Positions 1 through 8,735 of a stretch of 48,776 nt of DNA are shown here, piece after piece. A program made the position numbers and the translations under genes. The stretch is from an uncultured Planctomycetaceae bacterium (lineage in GTDB: Bacteria > Planctomycetota > Planctomycetia > Planctomycetales > Planctomycetaceae), in the NCBI GenBank assembly GCA_903858815.1, contig CAIOKE010000107.1:1-48776 (forward strand). Direction: 5' to 3'. A model generated the notes under the pieces. It was given only the letters and a program-made list of their open reading frames with translations. It did no database searches and was not told where the DNA came from. Position 1 is the first letter of the stretch, and the number at the start of each line of letters is the position of its first letter.

Positions 1-8
1 AATTCCTG

Positions 9-15
9 AAGGAGG
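9..15 (+). promoter_or_regulatory. Ribosome binding site fixing a TTG start
   Basis: A perfect AAGGAGG lies 8 bases before the TTG at 24. The first in-frame ATG (62) has no comparable site and would cut into the signal peptide. TTG is therefore the most likely start of the secretin gene. Confidence 0.8.
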
Positions 16-23
16 ATCTTAAC

Positions 24-3000
24 TTGCACAAGGCCATCGGACTCATCACATGCGCTTCGGTGATGGCCGCGTCGCTGTACTTATTCAGCGGCGGCGATCC
101 ATCGCGAACGTTGTCGGCTCAGACCGAACCCGCAAAGGGCACAGGTCGTCAGAGCACAGTGGCAAGACGTTTCCTCCAGGAAGCCCAGGCTGAGGCTGCG
201 AAGGGCAATGTCGCCGAAGCCCGTCGGCGAGCAGAGACTGCGAAGTCTCTGTCATCCGACTGGAGCGGTGTGGAGGAAACACCGGACGAGTTTCTGGCAG
301 CTCTGGACGGTCAGACCGCTCCAAAGAAGGCTCAGAAATCTCTTGAAGAGGAATGGTCCGAATCAGAAGCCCCGGCAGACTCGAGCAGCGAAGTGGCTGA
401 CGAGCCGGCAGCCGAGGAAGCTGAAGAGGCTGTTTCCAGTGCAGACATGCGAAAGCGTCGTGAAGCTCAGCGACTGGTCCGCGAGGCGCGGGTTGCCATG
501 AAGCAGGGCGACATGGCGCTGGCACGCTCCCGCGCTATGCAGGCTCGCCAGCTGAAAGCCTCCTATGCTCTGTGGGACGATCGTCCCGAGCATGTGCTGG
601 CTGACATCGACGCCCAGATGAAGACCGTGACGTTCACAGCAAATGCTCGCGATAAGGCAAAGCAGGCAGCCAGCAAGGCGACCGATGCCGCAGCCACTCG
701 TGCAGAATCGATGCTGCAGAGCGCCCGTCGAGCCATGGATGCCGGCGAACTGGAAGAGGCAGAGGCTCTGGCAGCTGAAGCCGAATCATTAAAGGTGGCT
801 TTTGCTGCCTTCGAAGACAGCCCGACATCTGTGCGACGCGACGTTCAGCGTCTGCGAGCCGCTGGCAAGTCTGCTGAAGAAACATTCGCCGCAGCCGACA
901 AGTCTGCTGCGACGGAAGCTGACCGTGCTCGCCTGCTGCTTCGCGAATCGCGTGCTGCAGCAGCACGCGGCGATGCTGCGGCCGCAAAGGCCAAAGCCGC
1001 TGAAGCAGCCGACATGGAAGTCGCCTTCAACCTGACGGACGATCGACCGGAGCTGGCAGCTGAAGAAGCGGAATTCGTGGCTGCTCGATCAGGCAGCGAC
1101 GGAAGTCGTGTTGCAGCAACCGGCTCAAAAGCTCGCACACAGAAGAAAGTGGACAACGCCGGTTTCGATGAAACCGACATGACTGCGATTTCCCCGGACG
1201 GTCGATCTGCCGGTCAGGCTTACCGTCAGGGTATCGCTATGCTCCGCAGTGGTGACCGCGAAGGGGCTCGCAGCGCCTTCCAGGCCGCCTGGAAGAATGC
1301 CGGTGAATTGAGCTCGACAGAACGCCGACAGCTGCAGGAATTCCTGCAGGACCTGTCTGCTCCAAAAGCCGTTCGACTGGCCTCCAACCAGGAGCCAGCC
1401 GAGACCGAAGGTACAGAGCCAGTGGCTGAAGGCGAAGTCACTCCGCTGTTCCCTGACGAGCCGGCTGCCGGTTCTCCCGGACCTCAGGATGCTCTGACGG
1501 CTGCCGCTGACAAGTCCGACGTGCAGTATGATCGCCTGCGGACCGAAGTGATGAACAGCGTGTTCCGCGCAGAGAAGATGAAGACCACGAATCCGGATGA
1601 AGCCCTGCAGATTCTGGACAACACGCTGGCCACCATCGAAGCGACGCCGCTGAGCAAGGAATCTCTGGAAACTCTGGCAGGCTATGTTCGCCGCAGCCAT
1701 GCGTCGATCAGTGCCTGGCGGGATCAGCAGGCTCCCAACATCGCTCGCAGCGAAAAGAACAACAGCGTCGTGGAAGAAATCCGTCGTGAGACGGAAACCA
1801 GGATCCGTATCGAGCAGGAATTTGCGGATCTGGTGGAAGAGTACAATCAGCGGATGAAGGAGCATCGCTATGCAGAAGCCCAGCTGATCGCTCGCAAGGC
1901 AAAAGACCTGAATCCGGATCTGCCGCAGGCCACCATCATGGTGGAAAAGGCCAAGCTGCAGAAACAGATCGCCTTCAATGAAGATGTCAAGGAACGCAAG
2001 GCCGACAGCTTCCTCAATACTCTGAACGATGTTGAAGAAGCCATGATTGCACCGGATCGCGATTACAGCATGCCTGATGCTCGCAGCTGGGGCGAACTGA
2101 CAAAACGCCGTGCACGCCTTGGTCGAGTTGACAGTCGCGAACGCACGGAGAGCGAACTGGCCATCGAGAACAGCCTCAGCCAGAAAGTCTCTCTGCACTA
2201 TCAGGACAAGCCGCTGACCGATGTGATTCGCCAGATCGCCCTTGATCATGGCATCAACATCACGATGAAGACCCGGGAAATTGAGACGGAAGGCCTGTCC
2301 GCCTCACAGCCCATCAGCATCGACGTGGATGGAATCACGCTCCGCAGTGCTCTGAACCTGCTGCTGGATCAGGCCGGCGGACTGGTGTACTCGATCGAAA
2401 ACGAAACTCTGATGATTACCAATCGTCTGGAGCAGGAAACGAAGTACATCAACGTGGCTTACAACGTGGCCGACCTCGTTGTTCCGGTTGGCATCCGTAA
2501 CCCGGCCAATGTCGGTCAGTACGGAAACTCGGTACCAGGCAGTGAGCGGGCCCCGAGTGCCAATGGAAACGGGTTCTATCAGGTGAATGACGATCTGGCG
2601 GTTTCCATCGGAGGCAACGGTCGCCCGTCTGCCAACGGTCCGGCTTCCGGCAGCAGCGTCAGCAACGCAGACTTCTCAGCACTCGTCAATCTGATCACCA
2701 CCACCGTCGAACCAGGTACCTGGGACGTCGATGGGGGACAGGGTACGATTGGCCAGGAAGAAAACACGCTGTCGCTGGTGATTCGCCAGACCTCAGCAGT
2801 ACACGAACAGATTGCCGACCTGCTGACTCAGCTGCGAAAGCTGCAGGACCTGCAGGTAACGGTGGAAGTGCGGTTCATCAGCGTCTCCGATAACTTCTTC
2901 GAACGCATCGGGGTCGACTTTGACATAAACCTGAATGACACACTCGGTGATCCTCCAGGGGTTCCTGCCTTTGGCTCACGCCAGCTGCAGTTCCCGGGTG

Positions 3001-4121
3001 GTGCTGGGCAGAACGGTGGTGGCGGTGGTGGCCAGCAGGGCCAGGCTGGTGACCTGCGAGGTAGCCAGCAGGGCCAGGGTGGTGGTCAACAGGGTCAGCA
3101 GGGTCAGCAGGGACAGGCTGGTCAGCAACTGTTCGACCCGGTTAACCGAGTCAACTCGCCACGCGATGACTTCCGTGGCACGGTCGTCGGGATGAGCGGC
3201 CCGAACCAGTTCACTCAGGACTACGACATTCAGTTCCGCCAGGGCTCATTCGAAATCGGTGTACCCGACTTCGGAGGATTCCAGCCGAACGCCGGTATGC
3301 AGGTCGGGATGGCTATCCTGAGCGACATCGAAGCCTTCTTCTTCATTCAGGCTGCCCAGGGCGACTCTCGCTCAAACATCCTGTTTGCTCCGAAGGTCAC
3401 AATGTACAACGGTCAGTTTGCATCGATCACGGACCAGACTCAGCGTTACCTCGTGATTGGTCAGATTCCAAACCTTGCTCCGGGTGCAGTCGGCTTCCAG
3501 CCCATCGTGGCTCCGTTCCCGGACGGTATCAGTCTGACAGTGTCTGGTGTGGTCTCTGCAGACCGTCGTTATGTGCGATTGTCAATGTCACCATTCTTCA
3601 GCCAGATCGTTGATGTGCAGACCTTCACCAACGTAAATGCTGGCGGTGCCGGTGGCCTTGGTGGTGGTGGCGGTGGCTTCGGTGGCGGCGGTGGCTTCGG
3701 CGGTGGCGGCGGTGGTGCTGGTGGCGGCTTCGGAGGCATCGGCGGTATCGGCGGTGGCTTCGGCGGCGGTGGTGGTGGCGGTGGCGGTGGCTTCGGCGGT
3801 GGTGGCGGTGGTCAGCAGGGCCAGCAGGGTGGCGGTGGCCAGTCCGGTACTCTGCAGCTGCCTGTCATCGCGACAATCTCCGTCAGCACTGTTGTCAGCG
3901 TACCGGATGGTGGCACCGTACTGCTGGGTGGTATCAAGCGTCTGCGTGAAGGCCGTAACATGGCCGGCGTTCCAATTCTCAACAAGATTCCTTACATCAG
4001 CCGTCTCTTCAAGAACAGCGGTGTGGGTCGAGAAACGGAAAGCATCATGCTGATGGTGACACCTCGCATCATCATCCAGGAAGAAGAAGAAGAGATTATC
4101 AACGGAACTGCGGCAGAATAG
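24..4121 (+). CDS. Secretin (type II/III secretion or type IV pilus family) with N-terminal helical repeats
   Basis: Predicted outer-membrane secretin of 1365 aa, probably the pore of a type II-like secretion or pilus machine. A short signal-like hydrophobic segment lies at residues 4-21. Four related Ala/Glu-rich helical repeats follow at about 49-94, 146-196, 226-275 and 301-351, each ending in a D/E-x-x-P turn; a fifth, weaker unit sits near 400-430. An STN/secretin N-type domain (VSLHYQDKPLTDVIRQIA) starts at about 723, and the secretin core starts at about 935. The core is interrupted by Gln/Gly-rich stretches (about 993-1034 and 1204-1272). The C-terminal secretin signature, VPDGGTVLLGG then GVPILNKIPYISRLF, starts at 1293. 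At 1365 aa it is much longer than usual GspD or PilQ (about 650-700) because of the repeats. The partner machinery lies outside the window, so the exact system is not assigned. The family call is firm. Confidence 0.9.
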   Translation: MHKAIGLITCASVMAASLYLFSGGDPSRTLSAQTEPAKGTGRQSTVARRFLQEAQAEAAKGNVAEARRRAETAKSLSSDWSGVEETPDEFLAALDGQTAPKKAQKSLEEEWSESEAPADSSSEVADEPAAEEAEEAVSSADMRKRREAQRLVREARVAMKQGDMALARSRAMQARQLKASYALWDDRPEHVLADIDAQMKTVTFTANARDKAKQAASKATDAAATRAESMLQSARRAMDAGELEEAEALAAEAESLKVAFAAFEDSPTSVRRDVQRLRAAGKSAEETFAAADKSAATEADRARLLLRESRAAAARGDAAAAKAKAAEAADMEVAFNLTDDRPELAAEEAEFVAARSGSDGSRVAATGSKARTQKKVDNAGFDETDMTAISPDGRSAGQAYRQGIAMLRSGDREGARSAFQAAWKNAGELSSTERRQLQEFLQDLSAPKAVRLASNQEPAETEGTEPVAEGEVTPLFPDEPAAGSPGPQDALTAAADKSDVQYDRLRTEVMNSVFRAEKMKTTNPDEALQILDNTLATIEATPLSKESLETLAGYVRRSHASISAWRDQQAPNIARSEKNNSVVEEIRRETETRIRIEQEFADLVEEYNQRMKEHRYAEAQLIARKAKDLNPDLPQATIMVEKAKLQKQIAFNEDVKERKADSFLNTLNDVEEAMIAPDRDYSMPDARSWGELTKRRARLGRVDSRERTESELAIENSLSQKVSLHYQDKPLTDVIRQIALDHGINITMKTREIETEGLSASQPISIDVDGITLRSALNLLLDQAGGLVYSIENETLMITNRLEQETKYINVAYNVADLVVPVGIRNPANVGQYGNSVPGSERAPSANGNGFYQVNDDLAVSIGGNGRPSANGPASGSSVSNADFSALVNLITTTVEPGTWDVDGGQGTIGQEENTLSLVIRQTSAVHEQIADLLTQLRKLQDLQVTVEVRFISVSDNFFERIGVDFDINLNDTLGDPPGVPAFGSRQLQFPGGAGQNGGGGGGQQGQAGDLRGSQQGQGGGQQGQQGQQGQAGQQLFDPVNRVNSPRDDFRGTVVGMSGPNQFTQDYDIQFRQGSFEIGVPDFGGFQPNAGMQVGMAILSDIEAFFFIQAAQGDSRSNILFAPKVTMYNGQFASITDQTQRYLVIGQIPNLAPGAVGFQPIVAPFPDGISLTVSGVVSADRRYVRLSMSPFFSQIVDVQTFTNVNAGGAGGLGGGGGGFGGGGGFGGGGGGAGGGFGGIGGIGGGFGGGGGGGGGGFGGGGGGQQGQQGGGGQSGTLQLPVIATISVSTVVSVPDGGTVLLGGIKRLREGRNMAGVPILNKIPYISRLFKNSGVGRETESIMLMVTPRIIIQEEEEEIINGTAAE

Positions 4122-4139
4122 CATTCGAGGCAGTCGGGT

Positions 4140-4163
4140 CGGTCTGCAGGCAACTGCAGACCG
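4140..4163. other. Perfect 10-bp hairpin with GNRA-type loop
   Basis: CGGTCTGCAG and CTGCAGACCG flank a GCAA loop, 18 bases after the secretin stop codon. No T-run follows on the plus strand, so on its own it is not a canonical intrinsic terminator. It could stabilise the 3' end of the secretin mRNA. Confidence 0.6.
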
Positions 4164-4251
4164 CCATCTTCCGCAGGTGCGGTCTGCGAAAGAAGGTTGT
4201 GGCCCGAACCGCTGAGAATGTGTTCTCTGCAGCGAAGCAGTTTCGGGGTCT

Positions 4252-4292
4252 GAGCCGTCGCGAAGTGCGGGTTTCGCGACGGCTCTTCTCTT
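4252..4292 (+). terminator. Terminator-like hairpin after the secretin gene
   Basis: A perfect 13-bp stem (GAGCCGTCGCGAA with TTCGCGACGGCTC) has an 8-base loop and is followed by TTCTCTT, a pyrimidine-rich but imperfect U-tract. It lies between the secretin and M81 genes and likely ends secretin transcription. Confidence 0.6.
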
Positions 4293-4383
4293 GCGCTGAT
4301 CACACTCGCCAGTTGCTCGCAGCCACACTTCATGGTTACCATACGGGCCATCCCCCTGCATACTCCTGCCAGGTTTGCCCTCC

Positions 4384-5889
4384 ATGAAACGCGTTGGTAT
4401 CATCGCGCTGCTGCACGAAAGCAATACATTTCTGCATCAGCCCACCACGATTGAGCATTTCACAGCCAATCTGCTGGTTTCCGGAGCGGCCGTACTGCAG
4501 GCATTTCAGGGTACGCCGCACGAAGTTGGTGGCTTCCTGCAGGCCCTCGCCGAAGATCCGGATGCAGAGCCCGTCGGTATCTTTGCAGCTCGCGCCATGC
4601 CCTACGGCACCATCACGGCCGATTGCTGGAACCAGCTGATGCAGCAACTGCAGGACAGCCTGCAGCACGCCGGGCCTCTCGACGGTCTGCTCGTCGCACC
4701 CCATGGGGCCACTGTCGCCGAATCAGCTGCTGACGCTGATGGATGCTGGCTGCAGCTGGTCCGCAGACTGGTCGGACCACAGCTGCCCATCGTTGGAACA
4801 CTTGACCTGCACGCCAATGTCTCACGGCAGATGGTCACTGCCTGCGATGCACTGTTCGGCTATCGAACCAACCCGCATCTCGATCAGTTCGCTCAAGGCC
4901 TCGAAGCCGGTCGCTGCCTGCTCAATGCTCTGCACACCGGCATTCGACCGGTCATGGCATTTCGCCAGCTGCCTCTCTGCGTCAATATCGAACGACAGGC
5001 CACTGCTGAACCACAGGGACAACGTCTGTGGCAGACAGCCGAACGACTGCAGTCTCACCCCGAAATGCTCAGCGTCTCCTGCCTCTACGGCTTCCCCTAC
5101 TCAGATGTTCCTGAAATGGGCGCTTCTGTGATCGCAGTGGCTCGTCAGCACACGCAGGTCGCTGAAACAGCCGCCGCAGAGATGGCCAGCACGTGGTGGG
5201 CCCAGCGTGATGAATTCACCGGACAGCTGATTTCCGTCCGACAGGCCATCGCGCTGGCCCTGCAGGATCGCCAGCAGGACCCCCATCGTCCTGTGGGACT
5301 GCTGGAGATGGGTGACAATGTGGGCGGTGGCAGCCCCGGTGACGGTACCTGGGTTGCCCATGGCTGGAGAGAATTCGGGGCAGGGCCCTGCCTCACCGTG
5401 CTGGCAGATCCGGATGTCGTAAAGCTGGCTGTTGCTGCCGGCATCGGCAGCACTTTGCGGATCACCATTGGTGGAAAGCTTGATCCACAGCGTCACGGAC
5501 CCCCACTACCTGATGACTGGACGGTTCACAGTCTGTCCGATGGGCGATTCTCGGAATCCCAGCCACGACACGGTGGTTATTCACAGTTCAATCAGGGGCC
5601 AACCGCCGTGCTCCACGGTGCCAGCGGATTGACTGTGGTGGCCACCACACTGCGAGTCGCCCCGCTCAGCCTGCAGCAGGTGCTTTCACAGCAGCTGAAC
5701 CCCGCGGATTTTGCAGCCATCATCCTGAAAGGCGTCCACGCCCCCGTAGCTGCCTATGCTCCCGTCTGCAGTCGACTGATTCGCATCAACACCAGCGGAG
5801 TCACGACAGCCGACCTGACCGAACTGCAGTTCAAACAACGACGACACCCCTTGTTTCCATGGGAACTCACAACCGACTGGCAAGCCTGA
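4384..5889 (+). CDS. M81 family metallopeptidase (MlrC-like)
   Basis: A 501-aa zinc-dependent hydrolase of the family named after MlrC, which opens or degrades linearised microcystin; the substrates of planctomycete members are unknown. The family start KRVGIIALLHESNTF is intact. The probable zinc ligands are D141 and H143 (TLDLHANVS) and H165 (YRTNPHLDQ). The C-terminal MlrC_C signature is present as LLEMGDNVGGGSPGDGT. I chose the ATG at 4384 over an in-frame TTG three codons upstream because the family begins right at this residue. There is no signal peptide, so it is probably cytoplasmic. The MFS gene begins two bases after its stop codon, which suggests one transcript and import of a substrate for hydrolysis (inference). 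Confidence 0.88.
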   Translation: MKRVGIIALLHESNTFLHQPTTIEHFTANLLVSGAAVLQAFQGTPHEVGGFLQALAEDPDAEPVGIFAARAMPYGTITADCWNQLMQQLQDSLQHAGPLDGLLVAPHGATVAESAADADGCWLQLVRRLVGPQLPIVGTLDLHANVSRQMVTACDALFGYRTNPHLDQFAQGLEAGRCLLNALHTGIRPVMAFRQLPLCVNIERQATAEPQGQRLWQTAERLQSHPEMLSVSCLYGFPYSDVPEMGASVIAVARQHTQVAETAAAEMASTWWAQRDEFTGQLISVRQAIALALQDRQQDPHRPVGLLEMGDNVGGGSPGDGTWVAHGWREFGAGPCLTVLADPDVVKLAVAAGIGSTLRITIGGKLDPQRHGPPLPDDWTVHSLSDGRFSESQPRHGGYSQFNQGPTAVLHGASGLTVVATTLRVAPLSLQQVLSQQLNPADFAAIILKGVHAPVAAYAPVCSRLIRINTSGVTTADLTELQFKQRRHPLFPWELTTDWQA

Positions 5890-5891
5890 CT

Positions 5892-7262
5892 ATGACTGCA
5901 TCATCAGCGCCGACCGCGCATTACACCCGGGGGGCCGGGCGAGTTCACTGGCTGATGATTCTGCTGGCAACACTGACCGCAGTGCTGCTGTATCTGGATC
6001 GCGTCTGCATCAGCACTGCCGGGAACACCGTCGCTCAGAATCTCGGCATCACAAAACAGCAGCTGGATGAAGTCCTCGGTGCCTTTTTCCTGACCTATGC
6101 TCTTGGCCAGCTGCCGGCAGGCTGGCTGGGTGATCGATTCGGAGCTCGCTGGACACTCGGGCTGTACATCTTCCTGTGGTCACTGGCCACCGGACTGTTG
6201 GCATTCGCCCGCACACTCTCCGCTGTGCTGATCCTGCGACTGGCCTGCGGACTGTTCGAAGCAGGTGCATACCCATTGGCGGCCAGCATCGTCCGACGCT
6301 GGGTTCCGGCCCGCTGGCGTGGTACAGCCAGTGCCTGCATTGCCGTTGGTGGAAGACTGGGTGGTGCCATTGCGCCCATCCTGACCATTCAACTGATGCT
6401 GGCGTGGACTTACGGCAATGAATGGTCCAATTTGCCGTCCGATGCCCGCGCTGGACTCGACAGCTGGCGACCTGTGATGGGACTGTATGGACTGGCTGGC
6501 GTCATCGGAGCGGTGATCTTTGTGCTGCTGTTTCGCGACTGGCCTCACCAGCACCCAGCCGTCAATGCGGCAGAGCTGGCACTGATCCGAGGCTCTGAAC
6601 CACTGTATCAAAGCACTACGGCCCCTTCCGAATGGCCCCCCGTGGTTGCCATGATCTGCTCGTTCCCAATGTGGATGAATTGCGCCGTCCAGTTTTCAGC
6701 CAATCTGGGCTGGGGCTTCCTCGTCACAAAGTTCCCGCAGTATCTGGAAGAAGCATTTCAGAGCAGTCAGCAGCAGCAGGGCTGGATGCAGAGCCTGCCA
6801 TTGGCAGCCGGGATCATCGGATTGTTCCTTGGTGGCCTGTTTACCGATACACTGACTCGCAGGTTCGGCCCGCGCTGGGGCCGCTCACTCGCGATGTCCG
6901 CTTCACGCCTGTTCGTCGTGGCGTCACTGGCCGCCGTTCCCTTCGCAGGCTCCGCATGGACCGCCACTCTGCTGCTGGCTGTCGTCGGGCTGGCAACAGA
7001 TCTGGGCACACCCGCAGTCTGGGCCTTCGGACAGGATGTCGGCGGACGATTTGTTGGTTCCGCCGTAGGCTGGGCCAATATGTGGGGCAATTTCGGAGTC
7101 GCGGTATCGCCCGCATTCTTCGGATGGATCGCAGCATCGTCTGCTACAGGTACGGGCTGGAATCAGGCCTTCGCTGCATGTGCAGTCGTCAACCTGATTG
7201 CTGCCGTCGCGGCACTGGGTGTCAACGCATCCAGACCACTGGTACCCGCTGTACAGACCTGA
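5892..7262 (+). CDS. MFS transporter, anion:cation symporter (ACS) type
   Basis: A 456-aa inner-membrane carrier of the major facilitator superfamily. The first helix carries YLDRVCIS and the helix 2-3 loop has GWLGDRFGARWTL, the MFS motif A form seen in ACS carriers for sugar acids and other organic anions. Multiple hydrophobic segments run to the end, consistent with about 12 helices. The ATG at 5892 lies two bases after the upstream stop codon; an ATG at 5859, overlapping the M81 gene, is in frame and cannot be excluded. No Shine-Dalgarno is evident, so translational coupling to the M81 gene is plausible. The substrate is unknown; the pairing suggests a carboxylate or peptide-like compound handled by the M81 enzyme (inference). 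Confidence 0.88.
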   Translation: MTASSAPTAHYTRGAGRVHWLMILLATLTAVLLYLDRVCISTAGNTVAQNLGITKQQLDEVLGAFFLTYALGQLPAGWLGDRFGARWTLGLYIFLWSLATGLLAFARTLSAVLILRLACGLFEAGAYPLAASIVRRWVPARWRGTASACIAVGGRLGGAIAPILTIQLMLAWTYGNEWSNLPSDARAGLDSWRPVMGLYGLAGVIGAVIFVLLFRDWPHQHPAVNAAELALIRGSEPLYQSTTAPSEWPPVVAMICSFPMWMNCAVQFSANLGWGFLVTKFPQYLEEAFQSSQQQQGWMQSLPLAAGIIGLFLGGLFTDTLTRRFGPRWGRSLAMSASRLFVVASLAAVPFAGSAWTATLLLAVVGLATDLGTPAVWAFGQDVGGRFVGSAVGWANMWGNFGVAVSPAFFGWIAASSATGTGWNQAFAACAVVNLIAAVAALGVNASRPLVPAVQT

Positions 7263-7284
7263 TACAGGTCCATACACGGGTACC
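7241..7284. terminator. Imperfect hairpin shared by two convergent genes
   Basis: GGTACCCG (7241-7248) pairs with CGGGTACC (7277-7284). Inner GTA/TAC and ACCTG/CAGGT pairs extend the stem, and it spans the MFS stop codon. It sits between the convergent MFS and prepilin-like genes and could act in both directions. No long T-run follows. Confidence 0.45.
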
Positions 7285-7297
7285 TTGTCCTCACACC

Positions 7298-8653
7298 TCA
7301 CCAGACGTACTCCGGAAACCGTGGCTGATGCTGATTCGGCGGAGCCACATACCATGAAGGAGCATTGTACAGCCGTGATTGTCGCGGCACTCGATACCGG
7401 CCTGGCTGCACGGGCGCATGAGCGACCTGCAGAATCTGCGGGTGTGGCTGAAAGTCCGGGTGCGCAGTCGGAGTGTGATGCCCCTGCGGCTGAAACCCGG
7501 GTTGCGGAACCGGAGGTGGCACAGTTGCCGGACCCGGTGGACTGAAATGGCCGTCCGGAATCGGAGGTGGCGAAGTCGCGGGGCCATGCGAGTTCGGAAC
7601 ATGCTGCGGAGGACCCGGCACTGGTGGCACAACCGCAGGGGGCAGCGGAGCCTGTGGTGGTGCGGGCAGGATATGTGTGTGCGCCGGTGGCATCACCGCC
7701 GGGCCATGCTGCGATGCATACCGAGCACGCGGTGCAGCATATTCCTGCGGTGAAGACAGCCAGCCATTCTGCCCAGGCCACGGAGACAGTGGCCACTCAG
7801 AAATTCGCTGCCTGCGAACATACGTAATCATCTCACGACCACCCAGACTGTATCGCCGATAACCCTCGAAGGATGGCGAATAGTAAGAGTCCGGATCTGC
7901 CCCAGGATCCAGTGCATACATCGGGGAAGTACCGGACCACGTATAGTAGACCGGACCAGGCACTGATCCCGGAACCACACCTTGCGGATATTGGGGCTGC
8001 GGATACGGAGCAGGAGGATTCTGAACCGGAGGGAAAGGACCTGGAGCGAACTGAGTGGTCTGCCACTGGCCTGCCGCTTCAAGTTGCTCAGCCTGCAGGT
8101 CCGGCACAGAGCTGGTATCGGTGGCCGAATCATCAGCTGAGGCGTCTGCATTCGGACCACCACGCCCTCGGCCGTTATTCGGAGGACCACCGGGTGATCC
8201 TCCCGGACGCCCTGGAACGGAGGGACCACCGCGACCGTTCGGACCAGGCGTTCCCCGAGAACTCTCAGTGTTCCCACTCGGGCGCTGACCACGCACAGGA
8301 CCACCCCCGTTGGTAGCGCCGCTCTCCCGACCACGTGCTGGGCCGACAGGATTCACAGGACGAACCTGCATCGGCATGCCGGCGAACTGCTCATCTGTGT
8401 CATGCCATGAAGAAGGAGCCGTCCAAGCCAGTTGACGATTTCTCAACACAAACTCGTAGCCGGCGTAACCATACGACTGATCCAGCGAGTTGAACGCGCT
8501 GGACAGGTCCACCAGTTCACTGTTGATCGAATTCTGCACGGCCGACAGCCCGGTGATCAATCCCACCACCACCATCGTCCCCACAACCACCAGCTCGGCG
8601 GAAATGACGGCACCGGACTGGCACCTGAAAAATGACCTGCTGAGGTCACACAT
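7298..8653 (-). CDS. Prepilin-like membrane protein with long Pro/Gly-rich tail
   Basis: A 451-aa protein of unknown function. The N-terminus is a short charged/Cys-containing leader followed by GAVISAELVVVGTMVVVG, a single hydrophobic helix at about 14-40 that resembles the start of Flp/TadE-type pilins and is a recurring planctomycete arrangement (recalled, not searched). The next 60 residues (NSLDQSYGYAGYEF) are compact. Roughly residues 100-451 are low-complexity, rich in Pro, Gly, Gln and Tyr, and probably disordered or wall-facing. The ATG at 8653 is chosen because an AAAGGTG lies just upstream; an ATG five codons earlier (8668) is possible. Extending further upstream would run through a terminator hairpin. 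A surface appendage or envelope anchor role is inferred only from the topology. Confidence 0.7.
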   Translation of the reverse strand: MCDLSRSFFRCQSGAVISAELVVVGTMVVVGLITGLSAVQNSINSELVDLSSAFNSLDQSYGYAGYEFVLRNRQLAWTAPSSWHDTDEQFAGMPMQVRPVNPVGPARGRESGATNGGGPVRGQRPSGNTESSRGTPGPNGRGGPSVPGRPGGSPGGPPNNGRGRGGPNADASADDSATDTSSVPDLQAEQLEAAGQWQTTQFAPGPFPPVQNPPAPYPQPQYPQGVVPGSVPGPVYYTWSGTSPMYALDPGADPDSYYSPSFEGYRRYSLGGREMITYVRRQRISEWPLSPWPGQNGWLSSPQEYAAPRARYASQHGPAVMPPAHTHILPAPPQAPLPPAVVPPVPGPPQHVPNSHGPATSPPPIPDGHFSPPGPATVPPPVPQPGFQPQGHHTPTAHPDFQPHPQILQVAHAPVQPGRYRVPRQSRLYNAPSWYVAPPNQHQPRFPEYVW

Positions 8654-8680
8654 GGATGCACCTTTCATTCGGATATCTGC

Positions 8681-8735
8681 AAAAAAAACATCCGATGCGA
8701 GAGCAGGGCACTCCAGCCCCGTCTCGCATCGGATG
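8681..8735 (-). terminator. Intrinsic terminator in the leader of the prepilin-like gene
   Basis: On the minus strand a perfect 14-bp stem (CATCCGATGCGAGA with TCTCGCATCGGATG) and 19-base loop is followed directly by eight T residues. It lies 28 bases before the start codon at 8653. It either ends an upstream short RNA or attenuates the prepilin-like gene. Confidence 0.8.

Noticed and set aside
1125-2249. 374-codon open frame on the minus strand within the secretin gene
   Set aside because: It is antisense to a clear secretin, has no recognisable domain and reflects the codon bias of the coding strand.
3588-4424. 278-codon minus-strand frame opposite the Gly-rich tract
   Set aside because: It is the antisense of GGN repeats, giving a low-complexity Ala/Thr sequence with no family features.
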